12,848 nt of DNA from Actinomycetota bacterium. Lineage in GTDB: Bacteria > Actinomycetota > UBA4738. The position numbers were made by a program, and so were the translations under genes. The first letter of the stretch is position 1. Each line of letters opens with the position of its first letter. This document shows, in pieces, positions 5,880 through 12,250 of the stretch. The stretch is from contig VAYJ01000026.1 in assembly GCA_005888465.1 (NCBI GenBank), forward strand, positions 2,411-15,258. The letters run 5' to 3'. The notes under the pieces are model-generated. The model saw only the letters and a program-made list of their open reading frames with translations, had not been told where the DNA came from and made no database searches.

Positions 5880-6224
5880 ATGGTCATGAGGCGCACTCGC
5901 CGGATCCTCGTAGGGGTCGTCTCGGCGGCAGTCCTCGGTGGGGTGGGCACGGCGTTCGCCTCCTCCGGAGGATCCGCCGCGAGCACGGGCCTCGCCAACG
6001 CCATCTCGCACGTCCAGGCGAACGAGGCCGCGCACCCCAACAAGGGCCTCGCGAACGCGCTCACCCACCTACAGGCGAACCAAGCCAAGCACGCCGCTGC
6101 GAGCACGGGCCTCGCCAACGCCATCTCGCACGTCCAGGCGAACGAGGCCGCGCACCCCAACAAGGGCCTCGCGAACGCGCTCACCCACCTACAGGCGAAC
6201 CAAGACAAGCACGGCACGCACTAG
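5880..6224 (+). CDS. Small secreted repeat protein, four GLANA motifs (hypothetical)
   Basis: A 114-aa protein with a signal peptide (MVMRRTRR, hydrophobic core to about residue 22, likely cleavage after TAFA at 27). The mature part is almost entirely repeat: a 40-residue unit starting at about residue 34 and again at 74. Each unit contains two related motifs, GLANAISHVQANEAAH and GLANALTHLQANQAKH, so the pattern GLANA-(I/L)-(S/T)-H-(V/L)-QAN occurs four times. Every motif has the look of a short amphipathic helix, with histidines at fixed spacing and no cysteine. Function unknown; a surface, cell-wall or metal-binding role would be speculation. The ATG at 5880 was chosen because it puts the signal peptide at the N-terminus; a GTG at 5817 with an upstream GGAGG would add 21 residues. 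It lies 121 bp after the ECF41 gene on the same strand and could be co-transcribed. Confidence 0.72.
   Translation: MVMRRTRRILVGVVSAAVLGGVGTAFASSGGSAASTGLANAISHVQANEAAHPNKGLANALTHLQANQAKHAAASTGLANAISHVQANEAAHPNKGLANALTHLQANQDKHGTH
5979..6218 (+). repeat. 120-bp tandem repeat, two nearly identical copies
   Basis: 5979-6098 and 6099-6218 align without gaps. They are identical over the first 106 bases, differ at one base (C6085 versus A6205, giving Ala versus Asp), match for 8 more, and diverge only in the last few positions. The unit is 40 codons, so the frame is preserved. Each unit is itself an older imperfect duplication of about 20 codons. Confidence 0.95.
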
Positions 6225-6255
6225 GCGCCGCCCGCGACGTCAGGCGCTGCAACAC

Positions 6256-6290
6256 GAGAGGGGCCCCCAAGGGGGCCGCTCTCCTCATTT
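6256..6290 (+). terminator. Hairpin terminator after the repeat-protein gene
   Basis: GAGAG-G-GGCCCCC (6256-6268) pairs with GGGGGCC-G-CTCTC (6271-6283), with one G-G mismatch inside a long GC stem, followed by a weak CTCATTT tail. It sits 31 nt after the stop at 6224 and before the convergent regulator ending at 6334, so it may stop transcription from both sides. Confidence 0.75.
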
Positions 6291-6333
6291 CGGGTCTCTC
6301 GCCTGGTCTTCGTAAGAAGTGAATGCCACCGCG

Positions 6334-7020
6334 CTAGCTGGGCAGACGCACCGGCGCGGTCGCATCGATGCTGCCGATGACCCCCAATCGGCGAGCGACG
6401 GTGACTGCCTCCAACCGCGAATGGGCGCCCAGCTTCCGCAGGATGCTCTTGATGTGGGTCCTGGCCGTGAGGGCGGTCACGCCCAAGCTGTGGGCAAGGC
6501 GTGTGGTCGACGGCCCGGTGGCCATGATCTGCAGGACCTCGATCTCCCTCGGTGTGAGCGACTCAAGCCGCTGGAGGTCCTCGTCGAGGGCCGCGAACGA
6601 CGCGGCGCGCTGCCCCGTCACCGCCTGGCCCGCGCGCCCTCCCGCGACGTCGGCGATGGCGCGCCGAAGCGACTCGCCGGACTCGAGCTTGGACACGTAC
6701 TCGTGGGCGCCGGCCGCCATGGCCCGCGCGGCGAGCCCGAGCTGCTCGGGGGCGGCCAGGACCACGACCTTGACCGCGGGATGCCCGCGCCGCAGCCGTT
6801 CGACGACCCGAATGCCCTCGAGCCCCGGGAGCGCCATGCTGATCACCGCGACGTCGACCTTGCCGTCTTCGCAGGCATGTACCGCCTCGGAGGGGAAGGC
6901 CACCTTGGCGACCACGTCGAACTGGTCGCCGGGCTCGAGGAGCGCGCAGAGGGCATCGGCGGACAGCCGTAAGTGATCAAGCACCACCACACGAACCGGG
7001 GCGCCGCCGGCTGCGCTCAC
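6334..7020 (-). CDS. LuxR-family regulator with an atypical (non-phosphorylatable) receiver
   Basis: A 228-aa NarL/FixJ-type protein. The receiver (about residues 9-125) has normal spacing, but the phospho-acceptor aspartate is serine: VDVAVISMALPG aligns with the usual DVVLLDVRMPG, putting S61 at the acceptor site. The acidic pair is reduced to D15-H16, and the switch Thr/Ser after VVVL is alanine. K111 (YVSK) is kept. The LuxR helix-turn-helix (about 154-213: SLTPREIEVLQIMATG, then TARTHIKSILRKLGAHSRLE) is intact, so DNA binding should be preserved while aspartyl phosphorylation is not expected. The GTG at 7020 was chosen because AGGAGG lies 5 nt upstream; an ATG at 7053 would add 11 residues but has no ribosome-binding sequence. 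It is divergent from the zinc-ribbon gene at 7157, and an inverted repeat in between could be its operator. Confidence 0.88.
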   Translation of the reverse strand: MSAAGGAPVRVVVLDHLRLSADALCALLEPGDQFDVVAKVAFPSEAVHACEDGKVDVAVISMALPGLEGIRVVERLRRGHPAVKVVVLAAPEQLGLAARAMAAGAHEYVSKLESGESLRRAIADVAGGRAGQAVTGQRAASFAALDEDLQRLESLTPREIEVLQIMATGPSTTRLAHSLGVTALTARTHIKSILRKLGAHSRLEAVTVARRLGVIGSIDATAPVRLPS

Positions 7021-7025
7021 CGTCC

Positions 7026-7031
7026 CCTCCT
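7026..7031 (-). promoter_or_regulatory. Ribosome-binding site (AGGAGG) fixing the GTG start at 7020
   Basis: On the minus strand AGGAGG is followed by GGACG and then GTG, an ideal 5-nt spacing. The alternative ATG at 7053 would place this sequence inside the coding region as Glu-Glu-Gly codons and has no Shine-Dalgarno sequence of its own. Confidence 0.7.
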
Positions 7032-7062
7032 CCTCGAGGCCGTTCGAGAGCATTCGCAGTGC

Positions 7063-7087
7063 CCGGCCGATCGGATTACTCGGCCGG
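7063..7087. repeat. Inverted repeat in the divergent 7020/7157 promoter region
   Basis: CCGGCCGA (7063-7070) and TCGGCCGG (7080-7087) are perfect 8-bp inverted arms around a 9-nt A/T-richer centre (TCGGATTAC). The site lies 43 bp upstream of the GTG of the atypical LuxR-type regulator and 70 bp upstream of the zinc-ribbon gene. It could be an operator or a cruciform-forming element; function unproven. Confidence 0.4.
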
Positions 7088-7156
7088 CGACCTGTTGGAA
7101 CCCCGTCCGATCCCCCCTGGCTAAGCCCCCGCCTCGGTGCGGTCGATGAACAGGCG

Positions 7157-7531
7157 GTGAGCGAGTCCGTCTGCCAGTGGTGCGGCCGTCAGATCTCCCC
7201 GACGGACGTGGTCTGCACGGGATGCGGCGCACCGATCACGCACGGTGCTCCGGACCCCAAGCCGGCCCCGGCCCGGCCCGCGCCACCGGCACCACCCGGT
7301 GGTGCGGGGGCGCCTCGTCCCCAGGCCGCCGCGGCGACCGCGCAGCGAACCGCCGCACCGCCCTCGAAGAACGTGCACACCGCCAAGGCCGTGAGCCTGA
7401 TCGCGTCGGCCGTCTCCGCCGGGGAGGCGGGCGTCATCATCCGCTTCTTCACGCCGCAGGGTCAGCTGATCACCGAGATCCGGCCGGGCAGTCCGGCCTA
7501 CGACGAGGCGCTACGCCTTGCCCTGGGCTGA
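7157..7531 (+). CDS. Zinc-ribbon domain hypothetical protein
   Basis: A 124-aa protein. Residues 6-23 form a zinc ribbon, CQWC-x10-CTGC, with two CxxC knuckles (C6, C9, C20, C23) that should bind one zinc ion structurally. A Pro/Ala/Gly-rich, probably disordered linker follows (about 31-70). The C-terminal 50 residues (AVSLIASAVSAGEAGVIIRF, then GQLITEIRPGSPAYDEALR) look folded and match no family I know. No signal peptide or transmembrane helix is evident. The start codon is GTG at 7157; no strong ribosome-binding site precedes it. The gene converges on the alpha/beta hydrolase with only 5 bp between stops. An adaptor or regulatory role is possible from the ribbon-plus-linker layout, but no function is assigned. 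Confidence 0.75.
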   Translation: MSESVCQWCGRQISPTDVVCTGCGAPITHGAPDPKPAPARPAPPAPPGGAGAPRPQAAAATAQRTAAPPSKNVHTAKAVSLIASAVSAGEAGVIIRFFTPQGQLITEIRPGSPAYDEALRLALG

Positions 7532-7536
7532 GCCCC

Positions 7537-8334
7537 CTAGCCTCCGCCCAGAAACGGGATCACGGCGGCTGAGAGCGACGGCTGCAGGTTGATGTCGTAG
7601 TGCGTCACGCCCGGGAGGATCGCCAGGCGATGCGGCGTCATCCCCGACCGGTCCCAGTTCGCGTCCCGCAGCCCGCCGCCGAGGAGCCGGAAGAACTCCA
7701 CGACGTGCGAGGGTGGCAACCCGTCCGCGTCCCCGATGACGAGCATGACCGGCATCGCAAGCTTCGGAATATCGTCCGACCAGTCGTAGTCGACCTTCAG
7801 AAGCTCCGCCACCTGCGCCACGAGGATCGGCCAGTCCGCAACCGTCGGCGCGATGCGCTGGTAGGCCTCGTACATCGGGCTCTGCATCAAGAAGCCGGCC
7901 GTGTCCGGCCCCATCGCCTCCATCCCGGCGACCATTTCCGGGTACCAGCCACTGCGCGCGAACGGGGTCGAGACCAAGATTGCGCGCTCGACCACCTCGG
8001 GGTGCTGGATCGCGGCGCGGAGCGCCACGCCACCGCCGAGCGAGAAGCCCATAATCACCGCGCGGCCCAACCCGAGATGCGCCATGAGCGCCGCGATATC
8101 GTCGGCCATGGTCTCAAAGCGCATCGGGCGATCGGCGGCCGGCGAGCGCCCGTGCGACTGGAGGTCGACTCCGATCACCCGGTGCCCTTCGGCCAGCAGG
8201 TCAACGTTTGGTCCGAACATCTCGAGGGACCCGAAGCCGCCGTGGAGCAGCAGCACCGGCGGCCCGTCGCCGAAGGTCTGATAGCCGAGCTCGATCCCGT
8301 TCACCTGCACGATCTCGGTCGCGTTCGCGGTCAT
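7537..8334 (-). CDS. Alpha/beta-fold hydrolase
   Basis: A 265-aa single-domain alpha/beta hydrolase of the lactonase/esterase group. It shows the oxyanion-hole HGG (31-33), the nucleophile elbow GFSLG with S98, the acid in GDADG (D204 most likely) and the catalytic H245 (PGVTHYD), so the triad is complete and the length normal. VDLQSHGRS after strand 4 is typical of the fold. There is no signal peptide, so it is cytoplasmic. The substrate cannot be read from sequence; similarity in style to 3-oxoadipate enol-lactonases and related enzymes does not fix it. The ATG at 8334 is preferred over the GTG immediately before it because GGGGAGG (8342-8348) lies 7 nt upstream. It is divergent from the PAP2-LssY gene and convergent with the zinc-ribbon gene. 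Confidence 0.92.
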   Translation of the reverse strand: MTANATEIVQVNGIELGYQTFGDGPPVLLLHGGFGSLEMFGPNVDLLAEGHRVIGVDLQSHGRSPAADRPMRFETMADDIAALMAHLGLGRAVIMGFSLGGGVALRAAIQHPEVVERAILVSTPFARSGWYPEMVAGMEAMGPDTAGFLMQSPMYEAYQRIAPTVADWPILVAQVAELLKVDYDWSDDIPKLAMPVMLVIGDADGLPPSHVVEFFRLLGGGLRDANWDRSGMTPHRLAILPGVTHYDINLQPSLSAAVIPFLGGG

Positions 8335-8487
8335 CACACATCCTCCCCTGAGCGATCCTGGTTAGTTCCGGTTCACGACGAGAGCTCCACCCGAAGCCCC
8401 GGACGGCGAGCTTGAGCAGGGACAAATCCTCGGTGATCGAACGCCGATCCCGCAAGGAACCGGCGCCCGAAGACCAGACCGTTCTCC

Positions 8488-8493
8488 TACGCT
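8488..8493 (+). promoter_or_regulatory. Putative -10 element (TACGCT) of a leaderless gene
   Basis: TACGCT fits TANNNT and ends 6 nt before the ATG at 8500, which has no Shine-Dalgarno sequence. The arrangement matches that at 462. No clear -35 box is seen at 17-nt spacing. Confidence 0.45.
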
Positions 8494-8499
8494 TGCCCG

Positions 8500-10200
8500 A
8501 TGGCAGCTGAGCCGGCTCGGCCGTCGGGTCCCCGCCGATGGCGTACGGGCGTACTCCTGCTCCTCAGCCTGATCCTTGCCGTGCCCGTGTTCCGAGCCCT
8601 CTACCAGGCGCTCGATCTGTTCGGACTGCCCGGCGCGCTCGGGATCTTGTTAGTCGTGGCTGCCGTCCTTGCGGTCGCGTGGACTGTGCACCTCGTTCGA
8701 ACGTACGGAGGGTCGCTCGCCCCCTTCGCTCGATCCATCGCTGGCTCGCTTCGCGAAGCGTTCGCCTCGAACCCGTACCTCGCTCGCGCCGGACGGCCGC
8801 TCGCAGGTCCGTGGGGTTTGGTCCGACGCCGGCTGAGCCGGAGGTCGTCCACGGGCTTGTTCCTGACGACGGGACTGGCCCTGACGCTCCTGCTGCTGCT
8901 GGCCTTCGCCTCGATCACGGCCCAGATCGTGCACCACGGGGCGCTCGCACAAGCCGATGTTCGTCTCGAGAACCTGTCCGACCTGCTCCACCACGGCGAG
9001 CCGGTCCGATTGGGCACGTTCTTCAGTTCGCTCGGCGGCGCAACCTTCCGGATCCCCGTGTCCATCCTCATCTTCGGCATCCTCTGGGTACCCCGGCCCA
9101 CGCCGCGGGCTCTCGTCGGTATGGCTGTGGCGCTGGTGCTCGGGCCACTCGCCTCCGACATCGGACGCATCGTCGTGAAGCGTCCCCGACCGCTCGTCGG
9201 CGCGACCGCGCTTCCGGGGAGCTTCAGCTTCCCCTCCGGGCACGCGGCCGGGGCCGCGGCCGCGTTCGCGTTCCTTGCCTATCTGGGCATCCGGGCCACC
9301 TCTCGTCTGCGAACGCACATCGCCATCGCTCTGCTCGCGGGCATCGCGATCCTCGGCGTCGGCTACAGCCGAGTCGTGCTCGGGTTCCACTGGACGAGCG
9401 ACGTCCTGGCCGGGACCGTGCTCGGGCTGGTCGTGGCGGTGGCAGCCGCCACGTGGGTCGGGCTGCGTGAAGGGCCGCCGCTGTTCCACGTGCCGCGGCC
9501 CCGAACGATCCAGGTGTCCCTCTCGATGACCGTCGCGGCGCTCGTGACCATCGCGGCGTTCCACGCATGGACGAACCCGCGGCACGCTCCCGCGCTCCTG
9601 CCGCTGCCGCCGACGCGGCTCGCCGCGCTCCAGATCGAACCGTCGATCCTGCCCCGCTTCTCCCTGCACAGCGAGACGTTGACCGGACGGTCGATGGAGC
9701 CGGTGGGGCTGATCCTGGTCGGGACGAAGACGCAGATCGAGGCCACATTTGCGGCCGCCGGCTGGTCGCTCGCCGATCCGGTCGACCTGCACACCCTGTT
9801 GCGGGTGTACTCAGCCGGCCTGCGGAACCGGCCGTACCCCAGCGCTCCCGTGACTCCGGCGTTCCTCGGAGGCCGGACTCAGGACCTGGCGTTCGAGAAG
9901 GCGGTCGTGGCGGGCTCGATCCGCGAGCGCCACCACATCCGGATCTGGTCCTCGGGGTTCACGCTGGCCGATGGGTCGCCGATCTGGCTCGCGACGGCTC
10001 CCAACCATCACATCGCGCCCGACATCGACACCGAGCGTGACTTCATCGCCGCGGCGCTGAGCGCAACGGGGCTCGCCCGCCAGGTGACCCAACTCCAAGT
10101 GGTCCCGCCCGAGCTCGGCACCAACGCGGCGGGCGACCCGTTCTTCACCTACGGCAAGGCCGACGTGATCGACCTGCGCGTGGAGTCGGCTCCGGGCTAG
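8500..10200 (+). CDS. PAP2 membrane phosphatase with C-terminal LssY domain
   Basis: A 566-aa membrane protein. Two N-terminal hydrophobic segments (about 17-30 and 43-66) and further helices lead into a PAP2/phosphatidic-acid-phosphatase core. Its catalytic motifs are R223-x6-R230-P231 (first residue Arg instead of the usual Lys), PSGH (245-248) and SR-x5-H-x3-D (S290, R291, H297, D301). After another hydrophobic stretch (about 338-356) comes an LssY C-terminal domain (about 375-535), recognisable from LPRFSLHSETLTG, EPVGLILVGTKTQIEATFAA, AGWSLADP, GGRTQDLAFEK and RHHIRIW. PAP2 enzymes dephosphorylate lipid phosphates such as phosphatidate or undecaprenyl diphosphate at the membrane; the LssY domain's role is not established. 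The ATG start gives a normal N-terminus. The stop codon shares a CTAG tetranucleotide with the stop of the convergent Asp-box gene, leaving no intergenic space. Confidence 0.92.
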   Translation: MAAEPARPSGPRRWRTGVLLLLSLILAVPVFRALYQALDLFGLPGALGILLVVAAVLAVAWTVHLVRTYGGSLAPFARSIAGSLREAFASNPYLARAGRPLAGPWGLVRRRLSRRSSTGLFLTTGLALTLLLLLAFASITAQIVHHGALAQADVRLENLSDLLHHGEPVRLGTFFSSLGGATFRIPVSILIFGILWVPRPTPRALVGMAVALVLGPLASDIGRIVVKRPRPLVGATALPGSFSFPSGHAAGAAAAFAFLAYLGIRATSRLRTHIAIALLAGIAILGVGYSRVVLGFHWTSDVLAGTVLGLVVAVAAATWVGLREGPPLFHVPRPRTIQVSLSMTVAALVTIAAFHAWTNPRHAPALLPLPPTRLAALQIEPSILPRFSLHSETLTGRSMEPVGLILVGTKTQIEATFAAAGWSLADPVDLHTLLRVYSAGLRNRPYPSAPVTPAFLGGRTQDLAFEKAVVAGSIRERHHIRIWSSGFTLADGSPIWLATAPNHHIAPDIDTERDFIAAALSATGLARQVTQLQVVPPELGTNAAGDPFFTYGKADVIDLRVESAPG

Positions 10201-11615
10201 TGTCCGCCAGCTCCCACCCCAGGACCGCCAGTCTGGTTCGCCATCACCAGGGCCCCGGCCGCGTAGTTGTGGTCGTCGGTGTAGGCCACGTGGAGGAAGC
10301 CGGACGCGTCCACCTGCACGTCGATGAAGTCCAGGAGGTTGCGGTACAGGCCCAGCGTGCAGACGTCACCGTGGTGGATCGGCACCGTGGTCAGGGCCAC
10401 GTTCGTGAACGTCGGCGACCCCGACAGCAGGTTGATGGACTGAGCCACATAGACGTTCCAGTCGGCGTTGGCGTCGCCGCTCGGCTCGTTCGGCTTGCCG
10501 TACGGCGTGCTCCCCACGAGCGTCGGCGTGTCGAGGTACGCTACGTCCACCTGCCCGGGGTTGCCGGCCGCGATTGCAGCGAAGAAATGCGTGCCAGTGT
10601 CGGCGTTGACCTTGTACGGCACGCCGGTGCCGTCCGTCTTCCCGTTCCAGGTCGTGCCGCCGTCGAAGGATGCCTCGACCCAGATGTCGTACTCGCTCGC
10701 GATGTTCATCACGAAGCCCGCGTAGGGGTTGCCCTGGTTGTCGAGCGTGAGGTCGGCGAAGATCTCCGAACCGTCGTGCAGGACCCCGGCGTCGTAGACG
10801 AGCTGGTCGGTCCAGGTCTTCCCGCCGTCGTCCGACGACGCCGACCAGATCGAGTGGAACGCGGCGAGCTGCGTGAGGTTGCAACCCGTGACCGGGTTCA
10901 GCGGGTCGGCCGCGAGCCAGAGGATGTAGATGCGGCCCGCGTGCGAGCCCGACTGCACGATCTTCAGGCCGCCAGGGATGGTGTTGCAGTAGGAGTCGGC
11001 CTGCGCGAGCGGCGAGGTGATCGCATCGACGGGCAGCCCGAAGTTCTTCCCGCCGTCCACCGAGCAGCTGACCCACAGCTGGCTCGGGCCGAAGTCGTGG
11101 TAGGTCATGCACACGGTCGCCGTGTCCGTCGTGTGGCCCGGCGGGATCCACGCGTCCAGCCATTGCCGGTCAACGAGCGCCGGCTGTCCGCTCGCGTTGC
11201 TGTCCGAGATCGCCGACGATCCCTTCTGCGGCCAGGTCGCGCCCTTGTCGAACGACTTGAAGACGTCGACCTGCAAGGTGTTCTGGTCACCCGTGATGAC
11301 GTTCAGGTTGCTCTCGTAAACCGCGCCCGACTGGTCGACGTTGACGGACGTGTCTCCGGACGGCGACTCGGGCGAGCTCCCCTGGGTCCAGGTCTTGCCC
11401 GCGTTCGTCGAACGCCAGAACTCCATCGCGTTTCCCGGCGCCGACACGTAGATCGTGCGATCCGGCGAGATCGCGACCGACGGCTCGCCGCCGCCGTTCT
11501 GAGGACCGATCTTGTTCAGGGTGAACCGGATCTTCGGTGCAGCTCCAGCAGGAAGCGCGAGAGACAGGAGCGTGAACGTTGCGACGATGAGGATACCTGC
11601 GGTTCGTCCGCGCAC
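10197..11615 (-). CDS. Secreted Asp-box (BNR) beta-propeller protein, sialidase-like fold
   Basis: A 472-aa exported protein: signal peptide MRGRTAGILI plus a hydrophobic core, with cleavage likely near PAGAA (about 22-26). At least five Asp-box-like motifs are visible: STNAGKTW (69-76), SFDKGATW (121-128), SVDGGKNF (185-192), SDDGGKTW (261-268) and SFDGGTTW (316-323). Such motifs mark the blades of sialidase-type propellers. The Arg triad and FRIP motif of true sialidases are not evident, so enzymatic activity should not be assumed; a carbohydrate- or protein-binding role is equally possible. The GTG start is supported by GGGAGG 5 nt upstream (11621-11626). The 124-bp region upstream holds the hairpin that ends CLCNY gene 2. 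The stop overlaps that of the convergent PAP2-LssY gene at CTAG 10197-10200. Confidence 0.88.
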   Translation of the reverse strand: MRGRTAGILIVATFTLLSLALPAGAAPKIRFTLNKIGPQNGGGEPSVAISPDRTIYVSAPGNAMEFWRSTNAGKTWTQGSSPESPSGDTSVNVDQSGAVYESNLNVITGDQNTLQVDVFKSFDKGATWPQKGSSAISDSNASGQPALVDRQWLDAWIPPGHTTDTATVCMTYHDFGPSQLWVSCSVDGGKNFGLPVDAITSPLAQADSYCNTIPGGLKIVQSGSHAGRIYILWLAADPLNPVTGCNLTQLAAFHSIWSASSDDGGKTWTDQLVYDAGVLHDGSEIFADLTLDNQGNPYAGFVMNIASEYDIWVEASFDGGTTWNGKTDGTGVPYKVNADTGTHFFAAIAAGNPGQVDVAYLDTPTLVGSTPYGKPNEPSGDANADWNVYVAQSINLLSGSPTFTNVALTTVPIHHGDVCTLGLYRNLLDFIDVQVDASGFLHVAYTDDHNYAAGALVMANQTGGPGVGAGGH

Positions 11616-11697
11616 AGCTGCCTCCCTGGTAGGAACGCCGCCGCATGGTTACCCCGTCCGCGGCCGCTCGAAACCAGATGGGGACCCGACTGTAAGT

Positions 11698-11731
11698 GGA
11701 ACGGGGCGACCGGAGTCGGTCGCCCCGTTCC
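11698..11731 (-). terminator. Hairpin terminator after CLCNY gene 2
   Basis: Perfect 14-bp arms GGAACGGGGCGACC (11698-11711) and GGTCGCCCCGTTCC (11718-11731) with a 6-nt loop. The hairpin lies 8 bp past the end of the gene stopping at 11740 (minus strand). No U tract follows on the minus strand (CCACTTACA), the form common in high-GC actinobacteria. Confidence 0.78.
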
Positions 11732-11739
11732 AGGCGCTG

Positions 11740-12144
11740 CTAGTAGTTGCAGAGGCACCCGTCGCTGATGGTCAGCACGGCGTTATCGCCAACCGAGCCC
11801 GACGTGATGTCCGCATAGACCGAGGCACTCTCAAGCTGCTCGATCGTCAATCCCTTGCCGACGTGGATCGTGAGCTGGAGCGCGCCAGAGTTGCCCACTG
11901 GCGACATCGACCCCATATCTTTCCCGTTCATGAACAGCTCCGCGGTCGTCCCCGGGACCGGGGTTTCGCCTGGGGTGAGCACCCAATGCAGGTGCGGAGT
12001 GTCCACACCCCTGACGCACTGCGTGACCGAGTCCAGCCCGTTCCCGGTCCACGTGACCGTTTGATCGGCGCGAGCAGCCGTCGCGCCGAGCAGCATGGCG
12101 CACGTGATCGCCACCGTCATGAAGCCGACGATATTCCGCCTCAT
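11740..12144 (-). CDS. Small secreted protein ending in CLCNY, copy 2 (family not recognised)
   Basis: A 134-aa paralogue of the protein at 4295-4699 with identical length and layout: signal peptide MRRNIVGFMTVAITCAMLLG ending in AARA (cleavage before DQTVTW), then a 108-residue mature domain. NGLDS, CVRG, TPHLHWVLTPG, VGNSGALQLTI and the final ISDGCLCNY are unchanged. I count 19 differences in the mature part, many in exposed-looking positions (for example LVL to VTQ before CVRG). The signal peptides differ much more than the mature parts, which points to purifying selection on the secreted domain. The ATG at 12144 is preceded by AAAGGAGG (12149-12156); the longer in-frame start at 12264 is unlikely. 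A small inverted repeat (CCCCA-AA-TGGGG, 12164-12175) lies in the leader. Monocistronic, with a hairpin terminator at 11698-11731. Function unknown. Confidence 0.88.
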   Translation of the reverse strand: MRRNIVGFMTVAITCAMLLGATAARADQTVTWTGNGLDSVTQCVRGVDTPHLHWVLTPGETPVPGTTAELFMNGKDMGSMSPVGNSGALQLTIHVGKGLTIEQLESASVYADITSGSVGDNAVLTISDGCLCNY

Positions 12145-12250
12145 GCCTCCTCCTTTCGGTGACCCCCAAATGGGGTACATCAGGCTTACAGCGGTGATCC
12201 GTAGGTACCCGGTCTCGTTGTTGATCAAACGCGCAGAAGTCGACCGATGT

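Noticed and set aside
5979..6218. Repeats considered as a CRISPR array
   Set aside because: Two long in-frame copies inside a coding region with a signal peptide, with no spacers of unique sequence and no cas genes.
7021..7053. ATG at 7053 as start of the atypical regulator
   Set aside because: No ribosome-binding sequence upstream, and it would translate the AGGAGG element that ideally precedes the GTG at 7020.
8456..8483. GGAACC-N18-CGTT as an ECF-type promoter for the PAP2-LssY gene
   Set aside because: The spacing between GGAAC and GTT is 20 nt, a little long for the usual ECF arrangement, and the TACGCT hexamer 6 nt before the ATG is a simpler explanation. Not excluded.
10197..11615. 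Calling the Asp-box protein a sialidase (neuraminidase)
   Set aside because: Asp boxes occur in many propellers; I see no FRIP motif or arginine triad, so only the fold is claimed.
10200..11768. A 522-codon open frame on the plus strand opposite the Asp-box gene
   Set aside because: Val/Arg/Asp-rich antisense shadow of a well-supported secreted protein with Asp-box motifs and its own ribosome-binding site.
12164..12175. CCCCA-AA-TGGGG inverted repeat in the leader of CLCNY gene 2 as an operator or riboswitch
   Set aside because: Arms of only 5 bp and no counterpart upstream of CLCNY gene 1; mentioned in the gene entry only.
12225..12250. Continuation of the flavoprotein N-terminal frame to a stop at 12225
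   Set aside because: After the frameshift near 12450 this frame is Arg/Ala-rich and unlike the family; the family's C-terminal sequence is in the other frame, ending at 12251.
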